Shown: positions 1 to 7,852 of the stretch, piece by piece
Position numbering within the stretch: the stretch's first letter is position 1
Layout of the letters: each line of letters begins with the position of its first letter
NCBI GenBank assembly: GCA_031273455.1
Contig: JAISRZ010000067.1
Span: forward strand, 1-42,044
Direction: 5' to 3'
Origin: Deltaproteobacteria bacterium
GTDB taxonomy: Bacteria; Desulfobacterota; Desulfarculia; Adiutricales; Adiutricaceae
Length of the DNA stretch: 42,044 nt
The notes under the pieces: generated by a model
Database searches by the model: none
Seen by the model: only the letters and a program-made list of their open reading frames with translations
Told to the model about the DNA's origin: nothing
Position numbers and translations under genes: made by a program

Positions 1-240
1 GGGTATGTCCTGGATCGCCTGCGAGCCGAGTTCGTTCCAGGAAGCGTGTTTTCCTAGCCTTTTAAGTTTCGTGATGTGCTTCTTGAGCGCGTTGACGTCA
101 AGATGTTTTCCGAAGAGGCCGTAATAGCGTCTGTGAAGGGCTATACAATGATTCCAGATGACACCGGCCAGGTCGACAGGCCTCCCAAGTCGCCGCCTGT
201 TCCTTTTCGAGTAGTAAAGTTTGAATTTAAATGTTCTCAT
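1..240 (-). CDS. tnpB: IS200/IS605-family TnpB, N-terminal part (runs off left edge)
   Basis: Reading the minus strand from an ATG at 240 gives 80 open codons up to the window edge. The protein begins MRTFKFKLYYSKRNRRRLGR and continues with an 'IWNHCIAL' segment. This is the usual start of OrfB/TnpB proteins: a basic strand followed by a helix-turn-helix-like region. TnpB is an RNA-guided nuclease carried by IS200/IS605 elements and is not itself the transposase. Its ATG overlaps the stop of the restored tnpA frame (ATGA), the common coupled arrangement. The RuvC-like catalytic domain and zinc finger would lie outside the window, so whether it is intact cannot be judged. The family is called from these first 80 residues only. 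Confidence 0.75.
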   Translation of the reverse strand, partial: MRTFKFKLYYSKRNRRRLGRPVDLAGVIWNHCIALHRRYYGLFGKHLDVNALKKHITKLKRLGKHASWNELGSQAIQDIP

Positions 241-573
241 CGCGATTTCTGAGTCTCTCTATATCGCCGGATGGTTTCTTCCGAAATATGTCCTACGCTC
301 TCGCGGAAATAGGAACGGGTCCACAAGGAGCGGTATCTTCATTAAGGCTGGGAACAACCGCCGCAAGCGTCTCAATGTATATCCTATAAGGGAACGAACC
401 GTGTCAGCCGGACTGACGGAAGGGGATGTTTTCACGAACACATGAACATGAAAGGGCGGCGCCTCCATCTGAACTATCAATACGCCAAGTTGAGAGGCTT
501 TGTCCAGGAGGCGCTTTTTAAGCTGTTTTTCCACATCATCAAACAACAATTTTTTCGATATTTCACGCGCCAT
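237..573 (-). pseudogene. tnpA: IS200/IS605 TnpA (Y1 HUH transposase), frameshifted and N-terminally shortened
   Basis: The minus-strand frame from 573 contains the HUH histidine pair (FHVHVFVKT) followed by 'SPADTVRSLIGYT', typical of Y1 single-strand transposases. Near position 327-330 the frame shifts. The original frame runs into nonsense and stops at 259. The neighbouring frame continues with SLWTRSYFRESVGHISEE then TIRRYRETQ and stops at 237, which is the normal TnpA C-terminus including the helix that carries the catalytic tyrosine. The front of the usual protein (the strand with the W..KYR motif) is missing as well, and a stop lies a few codons upstream of the ATG. Both defects point to an inactive copy. 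The frameshift could be a sequencing error, but the missing N-terminus argues for real decay. Confidence 0.8.
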
Positions 574-778
574 ATTATATGATCTATATTATAAACGCAT
601 GTATTTAATCCAACGAATCTTTTGCTGTCCATTTCCTAAACCCTCATTATGCCAGCCAGGCTTCACCCACGACTCATGAAACATATCCGCTGACTGGAAT
701 TTTTCACGGTAAATATACGCTAAAATGGTTGGCGAATCAAGACTCGCAAAGTCGCAAAGTTCCGGAAGCGACTTTCAT

Positions 779-798
779 CCCACGGCTGAAGCCGTGGG
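779..798. repeat. IS200/IS605-type terminal hairpin
   Basis: A perfect palindrome CCCACGGC-TGAA-GCCGTGGG lies in the context 'gactttcat...ttttc'. This is the form of the subterminal hairpins bound by IS200/IS605 TnpA. It lies about 200 bp upstream of the tnpA relic. It may be that element's left end, or the right end of another deleted copy on the plus strand. The preceding bases contain a short tandem repeat of CGCAAAGT (747-760). Confidence 0.6.
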
Positions 799-974
799 TT
801 TTCCCATCGCCATCTTCATAAGCCTTTTACCTTGGAAGATCAATAACATTAAAACAATATACCGCGTAAATCAACCCGAAGTTTTATGGTTCTTATGGTT
901 TTATGGTCTTTGATGGTCTATGGTTTAGAACCGCCCGGAAAAACTCGACTTAGAGAGTCGAGCGGCGTCTAGCC

Positions 975-1006
975 GTTAGCGGTCAAGGGTCGCCTTGACC
1001 GCTAAC
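975..1006. repeat. Perfect 14-bp inverted repeat (hairpin)
   Basis: GTTAGCGGTCAAGG and its exact complement are separated by a 4-base loop (GTCG). No T-run follows on either strand, so an intrinsic terminator is unlikely. It lies in the gene-free stretch 574-1433, between the IS relic and the GntR gene, and could be a REP-like palindrome or a relic transposon end. The rest of 799-1340 shows short ATGGT-type reiterations (881-925) and no gene that I can support. Confidence 0.6.
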
Positions 1007-1342
1007 AACAATAATTAACAATTTAGTAAAAAACAACTGAATTAAGCGTGAAAGATAGGCCGCGCCTTCATGGAGTCAGGAGGTAACAAACTTTTTTCGG
1101 TAAAACTCCCTGGCCTTAGCCTTTATTTTCTTAGGTTTGGCGCTGGAAAAACTCTTTTAAAATCTTTTTGTTAGTGGTATGATGAATATATGATTTTAAT
1201 AACCGCTATAATAACGGTCTCGAAAAGCGCCTAGAATTACCGCCTTTCACCTCTTCGGAACCTCTGGATTCATCGCCCGTGACCCAGCCGATTTTAGCGA
1301 CCAAACCTTATAGTTTTTCTGGAAACCACCCCCCTTCCCTAA

Positions 1343-1398
1343 GCCGGATTGGCTGAACATCCGGCGAGCCTTAATAAGCCTTGCGGCTTAGGCGGCTC
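1343..1398 (+). promoter_or_regulatory. Structured leader upstream of the GntR gene
   Basis: Two consecutive stem-loops lie just before the GntR start. The first pairs GCCGGAT with ATCCGGC (about 1343-1365). The second is nested, with GAGCC/GGCTC outside TAAGCC-TTGC-GGCTTA (1366-1398). No known riboswitch signature was recognised; the cobalamin B12-box sequence was looked for and not seen. A TATAAT at 1207-1212 could be a -10 box but has no convincing -35. Function unknown: a leader RNA or an autoregulatory site are both possible. Confidence 0.35.
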
Positions 1399-1433
1399 TT
1401 GACTGACGGTTGGCCCGCTCGTTCTAGAAAATT

Positions 1434-2222
1434 ATGAAGCTCATGAAAACCCGGCCTAAAGATGCGACTTTAAGCGACAAAATCAAGCCTACCCCGGCCT
1501 ACCAAGCCTTGGCCAAGACCATTAGGGATCGCATAGCTAGCGGCGAGTACCCCCAAGGTCGGCGGATCCCCTCGGAAAGCCTCATTAGCCAAGAGTCCGG
1601 TTTGTCCAACATGACCGTGCGCCACGCCGAGGCCCTTTTAGTCCAAGAGGGCTTGTTAAAGCGGATCCAAGGGAGCGGCACTTACGTGGTCCCCCAGACC
1701 TGGACCCAAGCGAGCTTTTCCTTGGGCCACTTGGCTGGGCTTTTAGAGGATCAACCTAACCTTTCCTTAACCATTTTTAAGGCCAGTTTGGTCTCGGCGG
1801 GGCCCAAGACCGCGGCCCACTTAAACCTGGACCCCCTTAGCCAAGTCATTTACATGGACCGGATGCTCAGGCACAAGTCCCAACCCATCCTTCTTAGCCA
1901 CTCGGTTCTAAGGTTTGAGCCCTTCGCCCCGGTGGTGGAGGCCGACTTGGAGCAATTGGCCATTTTTAGCCTCTATAATGGCGGGGCCAAAAAGACAGTC
2001 AAAAAAAGCCTCTTTAAGCTGGGGCCCAAGTCCTTAAACGATGAGGAAGCCAAGCGCTTAGGCTTAACCGAGGGCGAGCCGTCTTTAAAAATCACTTACA
2101 CCTTATACGATCATAATGACTGTCCTTTGGGCTTAGGCTGGTTTTTAGCCCCCCGAAAGCTGGTCCAAGTGACGGCCCGACTGGGCGTTTGGGAGGACCC
2201 CCAGTCATTGGCCAACGCCTAA
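1434..2222 (+). CDS. GntR-family transcriptional regulator with UTRA ligand-binding domain
   Basis: The 262-residue protein has a winged helix-turn-helix at about residues 25-88 (YQALAKTIRDRI, then IPSESLISQ, then the GSGTYV wing). This is followed by a UTRA-like effector domain of the HutC/FarR type, with the strand pattern 'VIYMDRMLRHKSQPIL' in the middle and a closing 'GLGWFLAPRKLVQV'. Proteins of this type bind palindromic operators as dimers and release DNA on binding a small molecule. The ligand cannot be read from the sequence. The next gene (84 bp downstream, same strand) encodes a corrinoid-protein-like product and is the most likely target or functional partner. Two in-frame ATG codons (1434, 1443) are possible starts and neither has a strong Shine-Dalgarno. 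Confidence 0.85.
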   Translation: MKLMKTRPKDATLSDKIKPTPAYQALAKTIRDRIASGEYPQGRRIPSESLISQESGLSNMTVRHAEALLVQEGLLKRIQGSGTYVVPQTWTQASFSLGHLAGLLEDQPNLSLTIFKASLVSAGPKTAAHLNLDPLSQVIYMDRMLRHKSQPILLSHSVLRFEPFAPVVEADLEQLAIFSLYNGGAKKTVKKSLFKLGPKSLNDEEAKRLGLTEGEPSLKITYTLYDHNDCPLGLGWFLAPRKLVQVTARLGVWEDPQSLANA

Positions 2223-2239
2223 GTCGAGACCTTAATTTA

Positions 2240-2255
2240 AACCTTTTATAAGGTT
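2240..2255. promoter_or_regulatory. Small palindrome between the GntR gene and the corrinoid-like gene
   Basis: AACCTT-TTAT-AAGGTT is a perfect 6-bp inverted repeat in the 84-bp gap between the regulator and the next gene. Its size and position suit an operator for the upstream GntR protein or a small RNA hairpin. This is inference from position only. Confidence 0.25.
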
Positions 2256-2306
2256 AATTAAGGGAGTTTTTACGCTTTTTCGCTTTTATGGCCTCAATGT
2301 GACCTT

Positions 2307-3032
2307 ATGCCTTTAGAAATAGCCCAGGCCTTAAACCGGTTGCGGGAAAATCTGGTGGAACTGAACGAGGAGGCCTGCGCCCGCCTTACTAGCCACCTAT
2401 TGGAGAATGGGGTTAACCAAAACCTCATCAAAGAAACTTTAAAACCAGCTCTTCTGGAAATCGGCCGCTTCTACGAAACCGGTCGATACTTCGCCTCCAG
2501 CCTCCTTTTGGCTGGCCGGGTGGCTCGGAAAATCCTGGAAATCATCCATGACGAGACCCAAGGGACCCTCTTTCCCGGGCGCGTCATCTTGGGGTCGGCC
2601 ACCAACCGCCCGGAGGTCCTGGAGCCCACGCCCATGACCGGGGTCATCTTGGCCACCTTGGGTTTTGAAGTCTGGGATTTAGGCCCCGAGCCCTCCACCG
2701 AGACCTTTTTAGCCGAGGCCTTGGACTTTCAGCCGAATGTGGTGGGTTTGCGCTTAAGCGGTCGGGAGGACGTGGCCAAAGCCCGGGGGCTTATTAAGCT
2801 TATCCGGGAAAAGTGGCCCCAAACGGATCCACCCTTTATTTTTCTGTCCGCCCCCAAAGCCCCTGAGCCTTTACGGAAGAAGATCGGGGCCGATGACTCT
2901 TTGGCCTCGGTCCTGGAGACCATGAGCGTTTACCATCGACTCATCATGGGTTACCCTTTCCAGTGGACTTATTCCCCCAAACCCGACCCAGCGGCCCTAA
3001 GCGCGACCGTCTTGGACCCCAAAGACCTTTAA
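2307..3032 (+). CDS. Corrinoid-protein-like (B12-binding fold) protein lacking the cobalamin histidine motif
   Basis: The protein has 241 residues. Residues about 5-80 resemble the helical cap found before B12-binding domains (NLIKETLKPALLEIGRFYETG, then a 'LLLAGRVARKILEII' helix). Residues about 90-210 follow the Rossmann-like B12-binding layout, including 'ATLGFEVWDLGPEPSTETFL' and 'FQPNVVGLRLSG'. In true corrinoid proteins the first loop carries DxHxxG, whose His is the lower cobalt ligand. Here the equivalent stretch reads SATNRPEVLEPTPM, with no His and no matching Asp or Gly. It may therefore bind a different ligand or act as a sensor without cobalamin. No methyltransferase or reactivase gene is near; the only partner is the upstream GntR gene. 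The fold is fairly secure and the function is unknown. Confidence 0.65.
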   Translation: MPLEIAQALNRLRENLVELNEEACARLTSHLLENGVNQNLIKETLKPALLEIGRFYETGRYFASSLLLAGRVARKILEIIHDETQGTLFPGRVILGSATNRPEVLEPTPMTGVILATLGFEVWDLGPEPSTETFLAEALDFQPNVVGLRLSGREDVAKARGLIKLIREKWPQTDPPFIFLSAPKAPEPLRKKIGADDSLASVLETMSVYHRLIMGYPFQWTYSPKPDPAALSATVLDPKDL

Positions 3033-3221
3033 ACCGGGGATTAGGGGGTAAGGGCTTTATTCCAAATTTTTCTTTTAGAGGGGTTTTAGGGTGGTTTTAG
3101 AGAAATTTTAAAAAGATAAAATATAAGTAAATTTCTCTTTTTAAATACGCTAATTATCTATATCGATGGTTGTATATTTAATTATTCGAAAATTTACAAA
3201 ATATTAAATTTATTTAATGGC

Positions 3222-3249
3222 TTGATTTGTTGACTGGTTTTGATATTAT
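3222..3249 (+). promoter_or_regulatory. Candidate sigma-70 promoter upstream of infA
   Basis: TTGATT at 3222-3227 and TATTAT at 3244-3249 with a 16-bp spacer lie in a very AT-rich stretch (3060-3260), about 190 bp before the infA start. The region 3033-3440 holds no gene that I can support. Confidence 0.45.
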
Positions 3250-3275
3250 GGTTTTTCTTTATTTGGCGGCCGGGG

Positions 3276-3310
3276 CCGGGCTAAGCCCGGTTTTTCGGGC
3301 CTTTGGCCCG
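3276..3310 (+). promoter_or_regulatory. Tandem GC hairpins in the infA leader; terminator/antiterminator-like
   Basis: CCGGGC-TAA-GCCCGG followed by TTTTT (3276-3295) has intrinsic-terminator form. It is followed at once by CGGGCC-TTT-GGCCCG (3296-3310). The right arm of the first hairpin can also pair with the left arm of the second (GCCCG with CGGGC), giving mutually exclusive folds. The element lies between the candidate promoter and infA. It may be an attenuator, or simply the terminator of the preceding gene followed by a second hairpin. Confidence 0.45.
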
Positions 3311-3440
3311 GAAATTGACCCCTTAACCTCACCAAGAAGGTCGGAAAATGCGCCAAATCGCTAGCTAATTAGTAATTAAGAGTCTAATAAGGTCTAAAGG
3401 CCTTAGTCTATGGGTCCTTAAACGGCGCCCCAGGAGGAGC

Positions 3441-3659
3441 ATGTCAAGGGAAGAGTTAATAAAGTTAGAAGGTTTCGTGACCAAGACCTTAGGGGATGGT
3501 CATATGGAAGTGGAAACCTCGGAGGGCGTGAAAATAAGAGCCATCCTCTCCGGGCGCTTAAAGAAGTTCAAGATCCGCGTCTTAACTGGCGACCGCGTGG
3601 AAGTGGCCGTTTCGCCTTACGACCCTACCCATGGTTTAATCACCTACCGCCTAAAATAG
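3441..3659 (+). CDS. infA: Translation initiation factor IF-1
   Basis: The 72-residue protein has the single OB-fold of IF-1, with the family hallmarks VEGFVTK-like N-terminus (here LEGFVTKTLGDGHMEVE), 'ILSGRLKKFKIRVLTGDRVEV' and the terminal 'PYDPTHGLITYRLK'. IF-1 binds the ribosomal A site during initiation. Length equals the family norm (71-73). A strong Shine-Dalgarno (AGGAGG) sits a few bases before the ATG. In many bacteria infA lies in a ribosomal-protein cluster. Here it stands alone between the corrinoid-like gene and ftsH, with a 350-bp gap to ftsH. Some deltaproteobacteria have more than one infA, so whether this is the only copy is unknown. Confidence 0.95.
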   Translation: MSREELIKLEGFVTKTLGDGHMEVETSEGVKIRAILSGRLKKFKIRVLTGDRVEVAVSPYDPTHGLITYRLK

Positions 3660-4011
3660 GGTTCCCCTTTGGCCTTAAGCCAGACCGCTAGGGGCTACCC
3701 CCACCTTCAACCGTCCTTGACCCTTTTAGGGTTTAGCCGAAAAACGAACGGCTAAGCGTTCTTGGGGGTGAAGATCGGTCCGGTTTTAGCGTCCCTTACG
3801 GGGATTTTTCGTTATTTACGGGGGGGTCAATAGTTGATAAAAACTCAAAGTTGGCGTATATAGGGACGTGTTTTTCTCCGTCAAGGCCCCGGCTTTCCCC
3901 TTTGGCTGGAGACCCGTTCGAGACGCCCTCCACCCGAGCCTATCGGCCGGAAAAAGGACGCGTCGTCCCGCTCTTCTCGTTTTTCGTCGAGCGTTTTTCC
4001 GGGAGTTCCAA

Positions 4012-5976
4012 TTGAATAATTTCTCACGCAATTTTCTTATCTATGTCATGATCGCCATTGTGATGGTGGGCTTGTTTAACTACTTTAAGCCAACTGACAA
4101 CCAGATAAGGAAACAGTATTCCGAGATCTGGACCGCCATTAAAACCGGTCAGGTCAAAGAGGCGGTTTTAAGCGGCCAGGAAATCACCGTTTCCCTCCAA
4201 GGCTCCAGTGGCCGGTGGACCGCTTATATCCCGCATAACGATATGGAGCTGCTCCCGCTCTTAAAGGAACAGAACGTCAACATCATCGTCTCCCCGCCGC
4301 CCTCGGGTTATTGGTACACTTTTTTAGGCGGGCTCATCCAGATCGTCTTGTTCGTGGGCATCTGGGTCCTCTTCATGCGCCAGGTCCAAGGCGGCGGCAA
4401 AGCCATGACCTTCGCCAAAAGCCGGGCCAAGATGCTCTCCGAGGAGCAGAAAAAGGTCACCTTTAACGATGTGGCCGGCATTGAGGAGGCCAAAGCCGAG
4501 CTGGAGGAGATCATCGATTTTTTGCGGGAGCCCAATAAGTTTGTGCGCTTAGGCGGGCGGATCCCCAAGGGCGTTTTACTCATGGGGGCCCCGGGCACGG
4601 GCAAAACCTTATTGGCTAGGGCCATCGCTGGCGAGGCTGGGGTGCCCTTTTTCTCCATTAGCGGCTCGGATTTTGTGGAAATGTTCGTGGGCGTGGGGGC
4701 TTCCCGGGTCCGGGACATGTTTGGGCAAGCCAAGAAAAACTCCCCTTGCATCCTTTTTATTGACGAGATTGACGCCGTGGGCCGCCACCGGGGGGCCGGG
4801 TTAGGCGGGGGCCATGACGAGCGCGAGCAGACTTTAAACCAGCTTTTGGTGGAAATGGACGGTTTTGAGCCCAATGAGGCTTTAATCGTCATCGCGGCCA
4901 CCAACCGCCCGGACGTTTTGGACCCAGCCCTGTTGCGGCCGGGCCGCTTTGACCGCCAGGTGGTGGTCCCAGTCCCGGACGTTCGAGGCCGGGAGCAGAT
5001 CTTAAAGGTCCACTCCAAAAAGGTCCCTTTAGCCAAAGAAGTGGACTTAGGGGTCGTGGCTCGAGGCACCCCGGGCTTTTCCGGGGCTGACTTGGAAAAC
5101 CTCATTAACGAGGCCGCTTTAATGGCGGCTCGCTTCAATAAGAAAAAAGTCGGCGGCTCCGATCTGGAGGCCGCCCGGGATAAGCTCATGATGGGCGTGG
5201 AGCGGAAATCCATGATCATGAGCCAAGAGGAAAAAAAGACCATCGCTTGGCACGAGGCGGGCCACGCTTTAGTCTCCCTTTTAACCCCAGGCTCCGACCC
5301 GCTCCATAAGGTCTCCATTATCCCCCGGGGCCGAGCTTTAGGGGTGACCCAGTATCTGCCCACCGAGGACAAGCACACCTATAGCCGGGCTTACTTCACC
5401 ACCCGCCTAACCACCATGATGGGCGGCCGGGTGGCCGAGGAGCTGGCCTTAAAGCAAGTGACCACCGGGGCGGGGGCGGACATTGAGCAAGCCAGTAAAC
5501 TGGCCCGAAACATGGTCTGCCGCTACGGCATGAGCGAGGTTTTAGGGCCCATCTCCTTCGCCAAGCAAGGGGAGCAAATCTTTTTAGGCCGGGAGATCGC
5601 CCAGCACCGGGACTACTCCGAGGAAACGGCTCGGCTCATTGACGCTGAGGTCAACCGCTTGGTCATGGGGGCTTACGAAAAGGCCAAAGATTTGCTCAGC
5701 CGACACATGGACACTTTAAAGGCCCTAACTGACGTCCTTTTGATTAAAGAGACCGTGGACGCCGAGGAAGTGGTGGGTATTTGTCAGGAAGCCATCCTCC
5801 AAGAGGGCTTGGAGGTCCCAGTGGCTAACCCCGAGGCTTCCTTCGCCAACAAATCCGCCCCAGTCGAGGAGGAGGACGAGGACGAGGACGAGGAGGGCGA
5901 CGATTCCCCAGAAGACGATGACGATGACAACGATGAGGATGAGGACGGTAAATCCGACCCACCCCAAGGGCGCTAA
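4012..5976 (+). CDS. ftsH: ATP-dependent zinc metalloprotease FtsH
   Basis: FtsH is a membrane-anchored AAA+ protease that degrades membrane and regulatory proteins. I chose the TTG at 4012 as start: it has a GGGAG Shine-Dalgarno at 4001-4005, and the sequence from there ([13 protein letters not shown]...) matches the usual FtsH N-terminus. An in-frame ATG at 3868 would add 48 residues unlike the family. From the TTG the protein is 654 residues. Two membrane segments lie at about 7-26 and 103-122. Walker A GAPGTGKT is at 192-199, Walker B Asp-Glu at about 251-252, then the second region of homology ([20 protein letters not shown]). The zinc motif HEAGH is at 414-418 and the third ligand Asp at about 490. 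The last ~36 residues form an unusually acidic Asp/Glu tail. It heads the run into folP, 71 bp downstream. Confidence 0.95.
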   Translation: MNNFSRNFLIYVMIAIVMVGLFNYFKPTDNQIRKQYSEIWTAIKTGQVKEAVLSGQEITVSLQGSSGRWTAYIPHNDMELLPLLKEQNVNIIVSPPPSGYWYTFLGGLIQIVLFVGIWVLFMRQVQGGGKAMTFAKSRAKMLSEEQKKVTFNDVAGIEEAKAELEEIIDFLREPNKFVRLGGRIPKGVLLMGAPGTGKTLLARAIAGEAGVPFFSISGSDFVEMFVGVGASRVRDMFGQAKKNSPCILFIDEIDAVGRHRGAGLGGGHDEREQTLNQLLVEMDGFEPNEALIVIAATNRPDVLDPALLRPGRFDRQVVVPVPDVRGREQILKVHSKKVPLAKEVDLGVVARGTPGFSGADLENLINEAALMAARFNKKKVGGSDLEAARDKLMMGVERKSMIMSQEEKKTIAWHEAGHALVSLLTPGSDPLHKVSIIPRGRALGVTQYLPTEDKHTYSRAYFTTRLTTMMGGRVAEELALKQVTTGAGADIEQASKLARNMVCRYGMSEVLGPISFAKQGEQIFLGREIAQHRDYSEETARLIDAEVNRLVMGAYEKAKDLLSRHMDTLKALTDVLLIKETVDAEEVVGICQEAILQEGLEVPVANPEASFANKSAPVEEEDEDEDEEGDDSPEDDDDDNDEDEDGKSDPPQGR

Positions 5977-6047
5977 GGGAGCGGCCATCGCCAGATCGCG
6001 CCTTGTTGGTTTTTAGGCCTTAAGAAAAGGGAGACTAGATAAATCCC

Positions 6048-6926
6048 ATGAGCCCGCTAAAAAAGGCCGAGTCCGTCCTTAAGTGGACCGATGGTTTGGG
6101 CCGACCCCAGAAGCTAGTTTTTGACCGGCCTTTAATCATGGCCATTGTCAATATCACCCCGGACTCCTTTTCCGATGGGGGCAAATACTTTATCCCGGAA
6201 GCGGCCTTAGCCCAAGCGGAAAAGCACATCCGGGAAGGGGCCGACATTTTGGACTTAGGGGCTGAGACCACCCGGCCCGGCTCGCGCCCCACCCCCGCCG
6301 ACGAGGAGTGGCGGCGGTTAGAGCCAGTTTTAAAGGGTTTAGCCCAAAGGCCCAACTGCCCACCCATCTCGGTGGACACCAATAAAGCGGTCATCGCCGA
6401 AAAGGCCCTTAAACTGGGGGCTTCCATCGTTAACGACATCTGGGCCGGTCGTTTGGATCCGGATATCTTGAAGGTCGCGGCCAAGTACGACGTCCCTTTG
6501 ATCTTAATGCATATGCTGGGCGATCCCCGGACCATGCAGGAAAACCCCCACTACGATGACGTGGTCCTAGAAGTGCGGGAATTTTTACAAACCCAAGCTA
6601 ACGCGGCCATTAAAGCGGGCGTGGACCCGGCCAAGATCATCTTGGATCCGGGACTTGGCTTTGGGAAACTCGCCCGGCACAACCTAACGCTTTTAAAACG
6701 CTTGGAAAAAGTTTTTCCCCCAGGGTTTCACACTTTAATGGCCTTATCCCGCAAGGCTTTTTTAGGCCATATTCTTTCCGGGGCCCCGCCGGACCAACGG
6801 GATCTGGCCACGGCGGCGGCCTCTTGTCTGGCTATCGCCAAAGGCGCGGAGATTATCCGCGTCCACGCGGTTAAACCTTCTTTGGAAGCGGCTTTAGTGG
6901 CTCACGCCATCATGTCCGCGGACTAA
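6048..6926 (+). CDS. folP: Dihydropteroate synthase
   Basis: The enzyme condenses 4-aminobenzoate with 6-hydroxymethyl-dihydropterin diphosphate in folate synthesis and is the sulfonamide target. The 292-residue TIM barrel shows the signature NITPDSFSDGG near residue 36, 'DLGAETTRPGS' (second signature), the SVDTNK strand, 'IVNDIWAG', 'LMHMLGDPRTMQ', 'ILDPGLGFGK' and the C-terminal 'ALSRKAFLG' and 'IIRVHAV' blocks. All expected catalytic and substrate segments are present. The ~16-residue N-terminal extension is normal for this family. It lies between ftsH and cdaA on the same strand, an order seen in many deltaproteobacteria, and is probably cotranscribed. Confidence 0.95.
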   Translation: MSPLKKAESVLKWTDGLGRPQKLVFDRPLIMAIVNITPDSFSDGGKYFIPEAALAQAEKHIREGADILDLGAETTRPGSRPTPADEEWRRLEPVLKGLAQRPNCPPISVDTNKAVIAEKALKLGASIVNDIWAGRLDPDILKVAAKYDVPLILMHMLGDPRTMQENPHYDDVVLEVREFLQTQANAAIKAGVDPAKIILDPGLGFGKLARHNLTLLKRLEKVFPPGFHTLMALSRKAFLGHILSGAPPDQRDLATAAASCLAIAKGAEIIRVHAVKPSLEAALVAHAIMSAD

Positions 6927-6991
6927 ACCTTGGCCCAATAGCCTTCCTATATTTAGGGCCTAACCCTTTTTTTTCGGATAACCACACGGCC

Positions 6992-7813
6992 ATGTTCGCT
7001 AATTTTTTCACCTCCGACGCCGTCCAAGCCCTAACTGACGCCGTTAGGACCATTGGTTTGCCCGACTTGGTGGATATCTTCCTGGTGGCCCTCATCATCT
7101 TCCAGGTGATCCGGTTGGTTAAGGGCACCAGAAGCGGCCAGGTCTTGCTCGGGCTCTGCGTCTTGGGGGTGACCAATTATTTAGCCAACCGGTTCCAGTT
7201 ATTAACCCTAAGCTTTTTAATCTCCTATTTTATCGCTAACCTCTTTTTGGTCTTAGTGGTTCTTTTTTCCACCGACATCCGTCGGGGTCTAGCCCGGGCC
7301 GGTCGCTTCACCTTTTCCAAAGCCAATTCCTTAGTTTTGGAGGCCGTGAACGAGGTCGTTCGGGCCGCCTTTTTCATGGCCGAGAAAAGGACCGGGGCCC
7401 TCATCGCCTTTGAGCGGCACGTCAGCTTAGGCGAGTACGTGGAAGCCGGGGCCAAGCTCTTTTCCGTGGTCTCGGACCGGCTATTGTTGGCCATTTTTAA
7501 CACCCAAGCCCCCTTACACGATGGGGCGGTCATTATCCAAGACGGGCGGTTAGCCGCGGCTGGTTGCTTTTTGCCCTTACTCCCCTCGGAAGATCACGTG
7601 AGCCAATTTTTTGGGACCCGCCACCGGGCGGCCATTGGTTTATCCCGGGAGTCGGACGCCATTATCATCGTGGTCTCCGAGGAACGGGGTTTAGTCTCCT
7701 TAGTCCGGGATGGGGACGTGGAGGTCATGATGGGGGCGGGCATGTTACGGGACCGCTTATTAACCCACTTAGGCTTAGAGGCCAGTAAGAAAAAGGGGAA
7801 AGCCCGGAAGTAG
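6992..7813 (+). CDS. cdaA: Membrane diadenylate cyclase CdaA (DisA_N domain)
   Basis: CdaA makes the second messenger c-di-AMP from two ATP. The 273-residue protein has three hydrophobic N-terminal segments (about residues 22-42, 48-65 and 71-92) followed by the DAC domain. Both catalytic signatures are visible: DGA at 177-179 (LHDGAVII) and RHR at 210-212 (GTRHRAAIGLS), with 'IIIVVSEE' after it. The lysine-rich C-terminus (KKKGKARK) is not conserved. Next comes a YbbR-repeat protein and then glmM, the cdaA-cdaR-glmM cluster also known from Firmicutes, where CdaR and GlmM modulate cyclase activity. Position suggests the same circuit here. Confidence 0.93.
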   Translation: MFANFFTSDAVQALTDAVRTIGLPDLVDIFLVALIIFQVIRLVKGTRSGQVLLGLCVLGVTNYLANRFQLLTLSFLISYFIANLFLVLVVLFSTDIRRGLARAGRFTFSKANSLVLEAVNEVVRAAFFMAEKRTGALIAFERHVSLGEYVEAGAKLFSVVSDRLLLAIFNTQAPLHDGAVIIQDGRLAAAGCFLPLLPSEDHVSQFFGTRHRAAIGLSRESDAIIIVVSEERGLVSLVRDGDVEVMMGAGMLRDRLLTHLGLEASKKKGKARK

Positions 7814-7852
7814 CGATTACGCGGCTTTTTAGGTAAGCGTCAATATTAGGCT

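Noticed and set aside
1207-1433. Cobalamin riboswitch before the GntR/corrinoid-like pair
   Set aside because: No B12-box-type sequence was found; only generic hairpins are visible.
3868-4011. 48-residue N-terminal extension of FtsH from the upstream ATG
   Set aside because: Not FtsH-like, basic and low quality; the TTG at 4012 has a proper ribosome site and gives the normal N-terminus.
4308-5378. 356-codon minus-strand frame opposite ftsH
   Set aside because: Shadow of the ftsH coding frame; no domain and unlikely composition.
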